From contig CAJNDS010002301.1 in assembly GCA_905221605.1 (NCBI GenBank), positions 655,692 through 719,691 of the forward strand: a DNA stretch of 64,000 nucleotides. Reading direction: 5' to 3'. The DNA is from Symbiodinium natans (Eukaryota > Sar > Dinophyceae > Suessiales > Symbiodiniaceae). Positions 44,118 to 54,546 of this stretch are shown here, in pieces. The notes beneath the pieces are model-generated. The model saw only the letters and a list, made by a program, of their open reading frames with translations. It searched no databases and was not told the origin of the DNA. Each line of letters opens with the position of its first letter. The stretch's first letter is position 1. The translations under genes and the position numbers were made by a program.

Positions 44118-44572
44118 CTTGAAGAATCAGCTCTGGTGTAGTTTAGGGTTTAGGGTTTATAGGGTTTAGGGTTTATAGGGTTATAGGGTTATAGGCTTTA
44201 GGGTTTAGGGTTTAGGGTCCAGCCTAGACAGTACATCCTACAATCCCACCATGCATACAAACATTACTGGCATTGGGGTCTAAAGTGCATAGGCAAACAG
44301 CGTTCAGGTTCTGGGATGTTGGCTTCAGACATGGAGCAATCGGGCAGATGCTCGAGCCTTAAGCACGCAAACGCCCCAAAATCCCCTAAACCCCAAAGCG
44401 AACATTTCAACCCGAGCACAACCGAGCCACCGCCCCCTTATAAGCCACTAAAACCCTAAAACCCTCAAACCGTGAACCCTAAACCCTAAACCGTAAAACC
44501 CAAAATGCCCAAAAAAAAAAACCTAAACCCTCAAACCCTAAAACCCTAAACCCTAAACCCTAAAGCGCTGAT

Positions 44573-44615
44573 GTGCCAGGGCGCCATTGGCCAAGGAACG
44601 GAGTAGCTGTCGTGA
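44573..44615 (-). CDS. exon
   Basis: GACGAAG| acceptor, VRVDSLTTATPFLGQW or DSYSVPWPMAPWH in another frame; a GC donor is possible near the repeat. It sits between CCCTAAA and TTTAGGG runs. Confidence 0.35.
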
Positions 44616-44739
44616 GGCTGTCGACCCGCACCTTCGTCCAGAGGGACGAAGGACTTTAGGGTTTAGGGTTTAGGGTTTAGGGCTCAGGGCTCAGTAATTT
44701 AGGGTTTAGTTATTTAGGGGTTTGGGGGTTTAGGGCATC

Positions 44740-44835
44740 TTGCGGCGGATGGCTTGGAGGATGTGAAGGCAACTTGAGGTTGAGGCTTTTCTGTCTGCGT
44801 AGCTGCAAAGTGTCCTGAAGACCTGCAAGGCCCTT
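44740..44835 (-). CDS. possible exon near the RCC1 relic
   Basis: CTTGCAG| acceptor, LQDTLQLRRQKSLNLKLPSH, then a possible GC donor. It could belong to the same ancestral gene as the relic at 45080-45583. Confidence 0.35.
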
Positions 44836-45079
44836 CGCGGCAAATGGGCAATGGCCCCAAAAATCCCAAACCGACTCCCAAACCGCCTGAGCCCGAAAGC
44901 ATCGGACTTGCTCTATATTGTCACAAAGAAGCTTGAACTTCAGAAAGCAAGACTCTAAGACTCCTCCGTGGCGGACTGGGTGACAGATATGGCGAGGGTG
45001 GTCAGTCGAAGGGATGTTCAGAACGAGCGGCTGACCACCACCACTTCCCCGGCCCAAACCTCCAAGTCCATGTTGGATG

Positions 45080-45583
45080 TCATCGTTGGGAGATGCATGA
45101 ATAAGATTGGCCAAGTGCCAGCCCAATCCTGCCTCCTGGGCCTTGCAGTACGGCCGGGGCTCCACAGCACGAGCGAGCGTCCTGCAGGATGCAGGTTACT
45201 GGGCGACAATGGCCTGTACCTTGAAGCCCGGCGGGACATTGCACTCGCCGTGGAAATTCCAACCGAAGCAAACCAGCTCGCCGCTCACCTTCACGGCGCA
45301 AGTGTGCTGATATGCTGCAGCCACCGCAACCACCGGACCAAGGTCGGGGGGGCACATCGCACTGGCCGACGGAGCCATGCAGCTGACCTCCATCACTGAT
45401 GACGAATGTCTTGCCAGGTTTTGTTGCAACCGGACAGTCGGACTCGGAGCGAAACTTCACCGCCAAGAAGGGCAGCACCACCTCTCGGGCCGCGGATGCG
45501 AACGCCGTTTGCTTGACAGAGCCCTTGCTCTTGCGCAGGTCGACCAGGAGCCAGCACAGGTGGTGGAGGTCGCGGGTCAGCAC
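45080..45583 (-). pseudogene. RCC1-repeat (HERC-like) protein relic with frameshifts
   Basis: Two minus frames together give typical RCC1-type repeats: GQLHGSVGQCDVPP, then DLGPVVAVAAAYQHTCAVKV SGELVCFGWNFHGECNVPPG FKVQAIVA, then TCILQDARS. The frame changes at 45346, inside a run of seven C where six would keep the frame, and again near 45200. RCC1 repeats form beta-propellers, often with a HECT ligase or as interaction modules, and are very numerous in dinoflagellates. At least 250 bp are not interrupted by introns, unlike neighbouring genes, which would suit a retro-copy. If the C run is a sequencing error, only the second break remains. The upstream part (AAREVVLPFLAVKFRSESDC) is open but not recognised. 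Confidence 0.65.
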
Positions 45584-45739
45584 ATGCAGGCCATACGAAT
45601 GCAGGGTGCTTAATGGCCATGGCTGTCAACGTGAGGTTCCCTCTACTGACTGCTGGTCCTGGAAGCAAGGTAGCCCCAGCAACTGCCGTGGTCATGGGCT
45701 CAGCCCTAACCCGAAACTCTAAACCCTCAACCAAAAAAT

Positions 45740-46850
45740 CCTGACCCCTAAGCCCTAAACCTATAAACCCTAAACCCTCAGTCCGAGCCCCTGATGACTA
45801 GGGCCCAGGCCCACGTGGGACACCACGGGCGCGTCTAAGAACCTTGGCTGCGGAGCATGGTTTTAGGGCTTGGGCATAAAAATCCTGTCATGCAAAAAGA
45901 TCCCGTAGTGCAAAGATATATATATATATATACATATACGCATATGCATCGGCGGTTTGGTTCTGAGGTGATTGTTCGTATGAATGACTTGGGAAGCTAA
46001 GATAAAGCTGCTTTCTACACTTTAAGAGAAGGGGGGAGGCCCCAGCCGCCATTTTCGGCCTGCTGACTTATGTTGAAAAGTGCTACCCTCCTGGCTTTGC
46101 AAGCTACATAGCCCAGGGTTTAGGGTTTAGGGTATAGCGGAGCAGCAGAGCGAAGAAAATCAGCCATATACACAGAAGTCAGCAGCTAACGCGAGGCACG
46201 TTTGCCATGCTGACTTGCGCTAGCAGCAGCACTCGTGAAGAGTGGCGAGTGAGGATGGGGAGTTTCTCACAAGCCTGAAACCACATAAAGCAAAAGCCGT
46301 TTACGTACCCAAAATCTTAAACCTTTAGCCCTATACCCTCAATAGGGTTAGCTGTGAGATTTGGGCGTGGATGGGTTCAGAGGGATCGAAGATCGTTTGG
46401 AGGATGGGGATCCGACACTTCAGTTGTTGTAAGACTTTGTCTATTGACATTAAGGATCCCTGCGGCGTTCAAGCGCATTCTGGGGTTTAGGCGGCTTAGG
46501 GGGGTTGGGGCCTGGGTTTAGGATTTCGTGTGTGGTGTGTTCGTTTTAAAGGAATGTTGGACCTGTTTGTTTATCGATGTTTATCGGTTGTGCGGTGTCA
46601 CAAGACCCGCAAAGCACAGAGGCCACCCACCTGGTGCAAAATAAAAGTCCCGAGGCGCCACGACTCCTGCATCAAAACAAGAACCTCGTAGAGCACTAAG
46701 GCTTCACTAAGGCCCAAACCCTAAGTCCTCCAGCCCATATACACCCCAAAGCACAAAGCCTGTAACCCTAAAACCCCCGCTGCAAACCCTACAACCCCCA
46801 ACAAAACCCTGTAAGCCATATAAAGCCTATGAACGCCTGCTACACCCTAA
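45740..46850. other. spacer; no secure gene
   Basis: Sparse telomere-like runs, a (TA)n tract near 45918-45945 and a TTTAGGG run at 46116. No bracketed exon was found; some GC-rich patches (46140-46260) could hide one. Confidence 0.35.
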
Positions 46851-46899
46851 ACCCTAAATTACCCTATAGCCCTAAACCCTAAACCCTAAACCACTAAAC

Positions 46900-46985
46900 C
46901 CCCAGAAAGCTCAAACAGGAACCCATTGGTCGCCCGGAGTTGGACCAAGAGGCTCGGCGGCGCTCCTTCGTGCGCTCCGTGTGAC
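46900..46985 (-). CDS. exon, 28 codons
   Basis: AACCGCAG| acceptor beside TTTAGGG DNA, HTERTKERRRASWSNSGRPM then GSCLSFLG, donor GGGG|GTTTAGTGG. The plus strand (KLKQEPIGRPELDQEARRRS) is also convincing, so strand rests on the splice sites. Confidence 0.45.
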
Positions 46986-47283
46986 CTGCGGTTTAGGGTT
47001 TAGGGTTTAAGGGTTAAGGGTTTAGGGCTTAGGGTTTAAGGTTTAGTGTTTAGGGTTTAGGTTTAGTGTTTAGGGTTTAGGGTTTGGGAATTTAGGGTTT
47101 GGGGTTTGGGGTTTCGGGTTTCGGGTTTCGGGTTTAGGGTGGTTCGTGCATTCCGCGAGATGCTCTGATTTTTTGGTCTAGGTAGACCACCCTAAACCGC
47201 ACGCTAAACCCCAAAGCCCCATAAACGCCAAAGCCCGAAAACCCTATACACCAACCCTAAACCTTAACCCCCGAACCCTAAAC

Positions 47284-47361
47284 CCTCAGCCTAAAGCGTT
47301 CGGTAAGTTGTGGGTCAGTCTGGATGGGCTTGAGAAGATAAAGAGTTGAGGGTACGGGAGG
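47284..47361 (-). CDS. exon, 26 whole codons
   Basis: CATCTGCAG| acceptor, PPVPSTLYLLKPIQTDPQLT then ERFRLR, donor GAGG|GTTTAGGG. Confidence 0.55.
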
Positions 47362-47783
47362 CTGCAGATGCGAGGCTCCGGGTGTTGGGCTGGATGTCTT
47401 TGATTCATGCCCTGGAGTGTGCAAAACTGGGCAGAAACCCTAGACCACACAGGCTTGTAAGGGTTTAGGGTTATAAGGCTCCCTAAAGCCTATGACCTAA
47501 ACAAGAACCAAACAATCAGAAGGGACATCTGGAAGCAAACTGGGGTTAAGGACGGAAGGGCTGGGGTTAGGGGCGTGGGTTTGTTGGGTTTGGGGTTTTA
47601 TGCAAGGAGCCGGCCATCTCGGTCCGCATTCTGGGCCATCTCGGGCCACAAGAACTTAGTTCTCACCTAGCCCAAGCATGGCCTGCAAACCCTAAACTTT
47701 ACACCCGATTCTTCTCCACACCACCCTAAACCCTAAACCCTAAACCCTAAACCTTAAACCCTAAACCCTAAACCCCAGCTCAC

Positions 47784-47838
47784 CTCAAGCCGTTGGAGGA
47801 GGTGCCGTGCTGCGGACGAGGTTGCAAGGCCAGTCCTG
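47784..47838 (-). CDS. exon behind a poly-C tract
   Basis: The acceptor CATCAG| directly follows a C run (G run 47846-47862 on plus). Frame RTGLATSSAARHLLQRLE, strong donor GAG|GTGAGC, then TTTAGGG-type intron. Confidence 0.55.
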
Positions 47839-48531
47839 CTGATGGGGGGGGGGGGGGCGGGGGGCTTAGGGTTTAGGGTTTAGGGTTTGGGGTTTGGGGT
47901 TGGGGCTTAGGGTTTAGGGTTTAGTGTTAAAAAGTCCTCAGATCCCTAAACTCCTGACCAAAAGGGTTTAGGGTCTCGGGATGCGCTCTAGCGGCTAGAG
48001 CCCTAAATCTCCCCATCCTTGATGCTCCGAGTCTAGATGCTTGGGGTTTAGGGAGCCCTGAATCCTTACAGGCCTTTCAAAAAGTCTTGCGCGCTTTCGA
48101 GTGTACTCAAAAACTTGTTCGTAGAGGCTCTGTAGTATGAAGAAAGAACTTGTACGGTCCCCGATAAAGCGAACCCCAAATAAATAAGTATCCGAACTAA
48201 ATCTAAAAAACTTATTTTTTGTATTCTGAACTTGAAACAAAACCCTAACCCCTAAACCCCACTGTACGCTCAAACCCTGAAACCCTGAAACCCTGAAACC
48301 CTGAAATCCTGAAACCCTGACACCCTCAAACCCTCAGAGCCTCAAAGCCCTCAAACGCCCAAGAGTCGCTCGAACCTCTAAGCCCCCGCCCCCCTTCGCT
48401 TCTGTAACATAGGGTCGGGGATATAGACCCTCTGAATAAGGTCCCTCTTCAAAAACCTTCAAGAGGGTCAAGAAGGGTCCCCTTTTGAGGGTCCCCCTTA
48501 CCCTACCTAGGGTAACGGACTTGTGCCTGGC

Positions 48532-48600
48532 CTGTCGTCATCATACCGGAAGGAGAGCTCCAGACTCACCTCGAAAACATTGCGGGACGTTGCGAGGCTC
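48532..48600 (-). CDS. exon, 22 codons
   Basis: CCCAAAG| acceptor, SLATSRNVFEVSLELSFRYD DD, GC donor ACAG|GCCAGG. The long overlapping plus frame (48523-48978) runs through telomere repeats and is not preferred here. Confidence 0.55.
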
Positions 48601-48779
48601 CTTTGGGTTCGGGGTTTAGGGTTTAGGGTTTGGGGTGTAGGGTTTAGGTTTAGGGTCAGGATTAGGGTTGTAGGGCTTTCAGGTTGCAGGGTTTTAGGTT
48701 GCGGGGTTTCAGGGGCTTATGGGTTCTTTTTGGGTTTTAAGGGTGTAGGTTTTGACGATCAGGGCGTCAAGGTGTTTGG

Positions 48780-48978
48780 GTTTGGGTGGTTTTCGAAAAT
48801 GTTGATACCATTTTGCATCAAGAATTATGTGTCGTGGTACCTTGGGGTACAAATCGCAAATGCCCACTTAGCGCTGTTTGGCCACGAGGCCATCGCGGCA
48901 CAAGGATTTACGCGGGCTGATCTGGGTTATAGGCCCGTTTTGGCACTTTCAACTAAAGGCACACCAGAATCCATGTAG
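48780..48978 (+). CDS. weak plus-strand candidate
   Basis: The plus frame reads IPFCIKNYVSWYLGVQIANA then HLALFGHEAIAAQGFTRADL to a stop; the minus strand has stops here. No splice bracket was found on plus. Confidence 0.25.
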
Positions 48979-49070
48979 GTGTGCCCGAAACCCCAACTCC
49001 TCAACCTGTGAAAACCTCAAGCCCTAAACCTTGAACCCAGGGTTTAGGGTTTAGGGTTTAAAGCGTCGGC

Positions 49071-49121
49071 CTCAGTGCTGTCCACCAGAGCATGGAAGGT
49101 CCGATCTTCCAGGAGGGCGCC
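49071..49121 (-). CDS. exon, 17 whole codons
   Basis: GGCTGCAG| acceptor, GALLEDRTFHALVDSTE, GC donor GAG|GCCGAC. Confidence 0.55.
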
Positions 49122-49940
49122 CTGCAGCCTCGGAGGGTTTAGGGTTTAGGGTTTAGGGTTTCGGGTTTAGGGTTTAGGGTTTAGGGTTTAGGGTCAGGTC
49201 TTAGTTGGGACTTTTGGGGCTGAGGACTTTTGAATTTTGGGGGCTCAGAACACATAAGGCTGCTGATTGAGGGCCGGTGACTTCGGGCTTCGGATGTAGG
49301 GTGTGGGATGACCCCAAAGGATGTTCATGACAGACTGCTGAACCCCAAACCCGAAACCCTAAATGCTAAACCCAAAAAGCTTAAGGCCTAAACCTAAAGC
49401 TTAAAGGGTTCACGGGCTAAAAAGGGCCAAAGGGTTAAGTTAGGGCTTAGGGTTTAGGGTTGAGTGGCCTCAGCAAAGGTCAACGGAATCTGAGTGTTCA
49501 AGTCGGGGCCTCGAACTTGCGCTTAGGGCTTTGGAGTTGTTGGCCCTCGGTGTGCCATTAAGATCCTCTTAAACCCTAAAGCCCTAAACCCTAAACCTTG
49601 TAAACGTATTCCGAATAATCATCTTAAACCCCATGAGAGAAACTTCAGCATATCCCAAAGGCTTACCCCGGGGCTTCTTCTAGGATCATGGCAGGCTGGG
49701 ATAAGGGTTTGGGGTTTACGGTTTGTAGGGTTTGTAGGCTTTATTATAGGGTTTATTATAGGGTTTGTAGGGTTTATAGGGTTTAGGGTTAACCTGGTTT
49801 CTAGGGTTTATAGGGATTAGTGTACAGGCTGAGACACGCATTCCGCTGTTCCAGCTCCGTCAGGAAACACTCGGCCAACCTTGGGTGGGAAAGAGAGAGC
49901 GTCCTTGGGTGGGAAAGAGAGAGCGTGTAGACCCCATAGC
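49122..49940. other. spacer with repeats and a family 4 fragment
   Basis: TTTAGGG runs at 49137-49195 and variant GTAGGGTTTATTATAGGG repeats near 49720-49800. 49601-49690 holds part of a family 4 element. 49880-49925 is a tandem 23-bp duplication (CCTTGGGTGGGAAAGAGAGA). No gene seen. Confidence 0.45.
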
Positions 49941-50035
49941 TTGGGCTGTTCCCCCTTGTACTAAGAGTCCTTGATTGGGACTATTCTTATATCCCTATTA
50001 AGGACTGACTGTTAGTATAAGGGGGACCATCCCAA
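49941..50035. mobile_element. MITE family 1 copy
   Basis: TTGGGCTGTTCCCCCTTGTA ... ATAAGGGGGACCATCCCAA. Only about 65 bp separate it from a second copy. Confidence 0.75.
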
Positions 50036-50099
50036 CCTCTAGCTCCACTTGGCCCTGCGAGAGTGTCAACAGCCTGTGGACAAGGATTAGGTTTTCGGG

Positions 50100-50198
50100 T
50101 TGGGATGTTCTCCCTTATACTACCTATCCTAAATTGGGATTATAGTACCCTATTATGATGCCGATTAAGGACTGTTCGGAAAAGGGGGAACATCCCAA
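50100..50198. mobile_element. MITE family 1 copy
   Basis: TTGGGATGTTCTCCCTTATA ... AAAGGGGGAACATCCCAA, 99 bp, with its own point differences from the neighbouring copy, so not a recent tandem duplicate. Confidence 0.75.
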
Positions 50199-50588
50199 GT
50201 TTCGGGTTTACGGTTTACGGTTTAGGGATTAGGGTTGAGGGAGTGGGGGGCAACTTCACAGGCGACACGAGTCCCACCGAAACCAGAATGGTGTGAAGGG
50301 CTCCATTAGTTTATGCATTAGCACATGGGCTGACTCGAAACACCCCCCCCCCCCCCACCTCCTCCCCAAAAAACAACAAAACGGCCTTCACAACCACATT
50401 GACTGAAGTCATTGAAGCCCAGATCCTAGCCCGGAAGCCCACAAGGCCTTAGCGAAACCCTTGAGACAGAGCAAGGTGCCTGAATTCTTGGGCTGATTCA
50501 AGCCTAGCGGCTTCACCACATGGTGAATTCTCGAGTTTAGGGGTTTCGGGTGTCCAGACTTATTGTATGTAGGGTTTATAGGTGTCAC

Positions 50589-50702
50589 TCCACAGGGCTC
50601 GACCCGCGGACCCGAACTTTGCTTCTCCAAGTAGCCGCCAGTAGGCCCTCGAGTGGTTCTCCGCGTGGAACCCGCGCTGTGAAGACCAGACCAGGTACAC
50701 CT
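50589..50702 (-). CDS. exon, 37 codons, bounded by a long telomere array
   Basis: The acceptor is the end of the array itself, CCTAAACCTAG|. Frame VYLVWSSQRGFHAENHSRAY then WRLLGEAKFGSAGRALW, donor TGGA|GTGACACC. Among the most protein-like exons in the window; family not recognised. Confidence 0.6.
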
Positions 50703-50873
50703 CTAGGTTTAGGGTTTAGGGTTTAGGGTTTAGGGTTTAGAGTTTAGGGTCTAGGTTTAGGGTTTAGGGTTTAGGGTTTAGGGTTTAGGGTTTAGGGTTT
50801 AGGGTTTAGGGTTTAGGGTTTAGGGTTTAGGGTTTAGGGTTTAGGGTTTAGGGTTAGGGTTTAGGGCTTAGGG
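50703..50873 (+). repeat. TTTAGGG array
   Basis: About 24 units, nearly perfect. On the coding strand it ends at the acceptor of the exon at 50589-50702. Confidence 0.95.
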
Positions 50874-51133
50874 CTTGAAGGCTGGGCGCTCAACATCTCC
50901 TCACATTCCTGATGTACGTTTGTCCTCAACTCAAGCTGCACAGGCTCAAAAGCCTAAGCCTTAAAATCCCTAGCCGGCCTAGACCCTAAACCCTAAACCC
51001 TAAAACCTTAAACCCTAAACCTAAAACCTAAACCCTAAACCCGAAACCCAAAACCCTAAACCCTAAACCCTGAACCCTAACCCCGAAACCCTAAACCTAA
51101 ACCCTATACCCTAAACCCTCCATTCCCGCAAGC

Positions 51134-51205
51134 CTTGAGGTATTCCTGGGCTTCGCGGCGCCGGCTCTGACGAAGTCGGCAGCCCCCTCGGGCCAGGAAC
51201 CTCCA
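51134..51205 (-). CDS. exon, 24 whole codons
   Basis: CCCGAAG| acceptor, WRFLARGGCRLRQSRRREAQ EYLK, GC donor CAAG|GCTTGC. A second frame (GGSWPEGAADFVRAGAAKPR) would fit the phase of the exon at 51419. Confidence 0.5.
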
Positions 51206-51212
51206 CTTCGGG

Positions 51213-51355
51213 TTTAGGGTTTGGGTTTTGGGGTTTGGGGTTTGGGGTTTGGGGTTTGGGGTTTGGGATTTGGGGTTTGGGGTTTGGGGTTTGGGGTTTA
51301 GGGTTTAGGGTTTGGGGCTTAGGGTTTAGGGGTTTAGGGTTTAGGGCTTAGGGGC
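51213..51355 (+). repeat. TTTGGGG-rich array
   Basis: About ten TTTGGGG units, then mixed TTTAGGG/CTTAGGG, right of the exon at 51134. Confidence 0.95.
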
Positions 51356-51418
51356 CTTTATTTTCCTTACCCCCATGGAATCCCAAAAGGCCACGCTGGC
51401 GGGCTGTTTAAGTGGGGC

Positions 51419-51471
51419 CTGTAGGTGGGCTCCGTCTTGCGTGGCTTCGTGTGTTTCGAGTGGGAGGCCGA
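51419..51471 (-). CDS. exon
   Basis: GCTCTGAAG| acceptor, SASHSKHTKPRKTEPTY, GC donor TACAG|GCCCCA. Basic and low-complexity. Confidence 0.5.
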
Positions 51472-51901
51472 CTTCAGAGCAATGGAGGGAGCAAAGCCAG
51501 GCTTCCAAAAAGAATTCAGGGTCCTAGGGCTTAGGGTTTAGGGTTTAGGGTCCTCGCTTAGGCCGCATACCCCGATCGTTAGTTGCCCAGGGATGAGAAA
51601 AGGCGCCCCTTTGCTGTTTGATGCGGTTGATAGGAAACCTGACTCAAGAATAGTACTCACAAACAAGATATTACCGACAACCCTCAGTTTTTTTCAGGAC
51701 AAACGCCTTTGAAAAAATACGTATGCACCACTGTAAAACCTCGACCCCGCGCCCCATATGCACCCCAAGCCAGAATCCCCGCATACATAGACAGCCGAGA
51801 CTTCACAAGCTTCCTAGACCCCAGATGGGGTTTCCTCAAAACAGGGTGGCCCTTTATAGGCGTTTTTTTTTCATAAGGACTATGACCTGGATGGGGTATA
51901 T

Positions 51902-52017
51902 TACCCAGAGGGTCCATTTGTAGTACTACTATGGGATTCGGTACCCAAAAACCAGACTAAATAGGGTTTTGGGGTACCTAATTCCATAGCAGTACAACAA
52001 ATGGACCCTCTGGGTTA
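51902..52017. mobile_element. palindromic element with 36-bp arms
   Basis: TACCCAGAGGGTCCATTTGT on the left is inverted by ACAAATGGACCCTCTGGGT on the right, with arms continuing into AGTACTACTATGGGATT / AATTCCATAGCAGTAC. The core holds AATAGGGTTTTGGGGTACC. Single copy in this window. Confidence 0.65.
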
Positions 52018-52090
52018 AGGGGGAGGGGGGGGGGACCTCTACTTGTGGAAACCCTGACACCGGGTACAAACCCTAAAACACGAAACAAAC

Positions 52091-52227
52091 CACGACGGAT
52101 CCGAGGCGCGGTTCCGGAAGTGTGGGATCCAAGGCTATGGCCTGGCAAATGGGACAATTCTTTTACGAAGTGGGGGCCTTTAGACTAGCCACACACCTGG
52201 AGAACATGATGTTTCGGGAGACGGGGT
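52091..52227 (-). CDS. two exons with a 55-nt intron
   Basis: 52197-52227 (TPSPETSCSP, donor CCAG|GTGTGTGG) and 52091-52141 (TTTGCCAG| acceptor, AIALDPTLPEPRLGSVV, donor GTG|GTTTGTTTCG). Each bracket is good but phases do not join. The plus strand is open across both (AWQMGQFFYEVGAFRLATHL) and is a real rival. Confidence 0.35.
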
Positions 52228-52508
52228 CTGTCGTGTAGATGTGTTGCCCTGGGCTTCCTTTTAGGGTTTAAGGGGGTATCTAGACCCGGGAGTAACCTAG
52301 GAACAAAAAGGGTACCCTTGTTGGTGTAAGGGGATTGTGAGGGAAACCCAACCCTACAAAAATGAACAACAAAAAATGGAAGAAGGGCCTACTCTCGGTC
52401 CTAGGTATAGAGTGGCTCAGCCACGACACGAGCCGGCAGGAGCCGAAGTAACCCATATTCATCCACACGACATCCGGAACCCAGGAACAAACCCTAAGCC
52501 CACCTTGC

Positions 52509-52645
52509 ACCCTAAACCCTAAACCCTAAACCCTAAACCCTAAGCCCTAAACCCTAAACCCTAAACCCTAAACCCTAAACCCTAAACCCTAAACCCTAAA
52601 CCCTAAACCCTAAACCCTAAACCCTAACCCTAAACCCCAACCTAA
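52509..52645 (-). repeat. CCCTAAA array
   Basis: About 19 near-perfect units. Confidence 0.95.
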
Positions 52646-52731
52646 GCCGTAAAATCCCGAGCCAGCCTAGACCCTAAACCCTAAACCCTAAACCCTAAAT
52701 CCTAAACCCTACACCCTACACCCGAAACCAC

Positions 52732-52859
52732 CCTGGACGTGGTACTGGACCATATTAAGGGCCCATGAAACTACTCTCAGAAAGAAGGAGTCGCCATAAA
52801 CCCCCATGCCGCCCCAAAACCGCCCTTGTTCAAGGCCTGCCCACACGCCAAGTCTAAGC
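52732..52859 (-). CDS. exon, about 34-42 codons
   Basis: Acceptor CCTGCAG| (52859) or GTGGGCAG| (52836); LRLGVWAGLEQGRFWGGMGV then YGDSFFLRVVSWALNMVQYH, donor CAGG|GTGGTTTCGGG. Aromatic and hydrophobic, possibly membrane-associated. Unknown family. Confidence 0.55.
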
Positions 52860-53399
52860 CTGCAGGGCTGGGTTGGGGGATTGGAGTTTAGGGTTGAGGG
52901 TTTGGGGTCAGGGGTTTCGAGTCTGGTTGCTTGGGCGGTTAGGCTTGTGGCTTGGGGCGTTGAGACTTGGCCTGTCGTGTTAATAAGGGCACCCCGGGGG
53001 CCCCTTCTGACCTTAAATGAGATGTTGTGAAAAGAATCCGTGCCTGGGCGTGGGCCCAGGGATGTCTGTTGGAGTTTCAGGTTCTTTTTGCGGGGGGGAG
53101 GGGACTGAGGCTTGTGTTGGTGGGTCAGGAACAGGGATTTTGGGATACAAGTTTGCAGACACAGGGCAGTGGGAGTCCAGGTGATTTCAGAATCCAACCT
53201 GTCCTCTCAGAACCCTACCAGCTCGCCCTAAAGTTCAACATCGGAGGTAGGGGCTGTGAATCGGGCTTTGGGGATCCTGCATATTTTTCGGGGGGTCAAG
53301 GAAGCCTAGCTTCTCCTCTTGGGAAGCCCCAGATCATCTTGGCTCCGAGATCTCTGCACCCCAAACCTCTAGCCCGCAACCCAGACGAGAGTTTACGAC

Positions 53400-53470
53400 A
53401 TCAGGGGCAACCCTTTTGGGGTCCTTTTAGAAGGGATCCTACTATTTGGGGTTTGGGGTCCCTTGTGATC
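53400..53470. mobile_element. family 3 copy
   Basis: GGGGTCC..TTAGAAGGGATCCTACTATTTGGGG; it explains part of the 189-codon plus-strand frame 53027-53596. Confidence 0.4.
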
Positions 53471-53490
53471 GTAAACCCCAGACAAGCGGC

Positions 53491-53563
53491 CTGCCAGATC
53501 ACCCACCTCCTCACACCGCTTCCTGAGCTCGAAGTGGCGTTCGGGGTAGACAGAATTGGAAGG
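53491..53563 (-). CDS. exon, 24 codons
   Basis: GCCCTGAG| acceptor, PSNSVYPERHFELRKRCEEV GDLA, GC donor GCAG|GCCGCT. The plus frame here is also open. Confidence 0.5.
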
Positions 53564-53814
53564 CTCAGGGCACGGCAGGCTACGTGGTTCACGTAAAGGG
53601 TGCTTCGGACATGGGTTTTCTTGCACCTGAACGAGTTAAGACGTACACAGAAAAGGGGCTCGGCAAGTTAGCGAGTACATACTTCTATATATATATATGT
53701 ATACTTGCTTTTTTCAATTGGTTTATTCATTCATTCATTTGCAAATTTATATTCACATACTTTAGTATACTTAGTATGCTTAAGAGAACACCCCGCCCTC
53801 AAATTGCCCTAAAC

Positions 53815-53919
53815 CTCACTGAAGTTGCCAGTCCAGGAGGCACCGCCGCCAAGGCTTTCGCGACCCGCTGCCCGCGCCCAGCGCAGGTCTCCATGCATGC
53901 GTCGAAGAGGCCTCCGGAA
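53815..53919 (-). CDS. exon, 35 whole codons
   Basis: TTGATAG| acceptor, FRRPLRRMHGDLRWARAAGR then ESLGGGASWTGNFSE, donor TGAG|GTTTAGGG. Confidence 0.5.
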
Positions 53920-54048
53920 CTATCAAAAGACGCCTTTGCTCCTCAAACCCAACCCCCTGTGATACTGTACCAGACCTTGAATTGAAGGTACCTACCCACC
54001 CCCCCCCCCCCCCCCCGCCCTCGTTTTTTTCGAGCTTCCTTCGAAGGC

Positions 54049-54104
54049 CCTGAAGAACAAAGCCCGCTGACATGCGCTGGCCCTCTCGACTATCAGACTG
54101 GGCG
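54049..54104 (-). CDS. exon, 18 codons
   Basis: GCACGCAG| acceptor, AQSDSREGQRMSAGFVLQ, GC donor CAGG|GCCTTC. The frame stays open past the donor (GLRRKLEKNE) until the C run at 53999-54016. Confidence 0.45.
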
Positions 54105-54546
54105 CTGCGTGCCCCAAGCCCTAAACCCTAAACCCTAAAACCCTAAACTGTACGAAGAGGCTTGAAAGGGAAGGGGATGAGAACATGCCGAAGACCTGAA
54201 ACCGGAAGCTTTAACCTGTATGAGCCCGGGTGTCAAGCTGAGGGATGATCTGCAGCCGAGCCGCCGTACTCACTCGGGGGAAGGTCGAGATTGACGCCTG
54301 AGTCTTGTCACTTTGATTGTTCCTTGAGGGGAATAGGCCGATGATAGATAAGGGTGTTGGGATCAGCCTGTTGTTGAGCTTCATGTTGCAGATGGACTTT
54401 TCTGAGATTTCAAGTGCGAGGAACCCAAAAACACTGTTAAGTGCATGAACGCTGCCCGTGTAGAGTAGCGGCGTCCCGATGCGAAACTCTTAAGGGGTCA
54501 CCGGCCACAGTTAAAAAAATAATTTACTTCGAACATCCTCACCCTC

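Noticed and set aside
53027-53596. The longest open frame in the window (189 codons, plus strand) as a gene.
   Set aside because: It runs through a family 3 element and telomere-like DNA, has no recognisable domain, and is opposed by a cleanly bracketed minus-strand exon (53491-53563).
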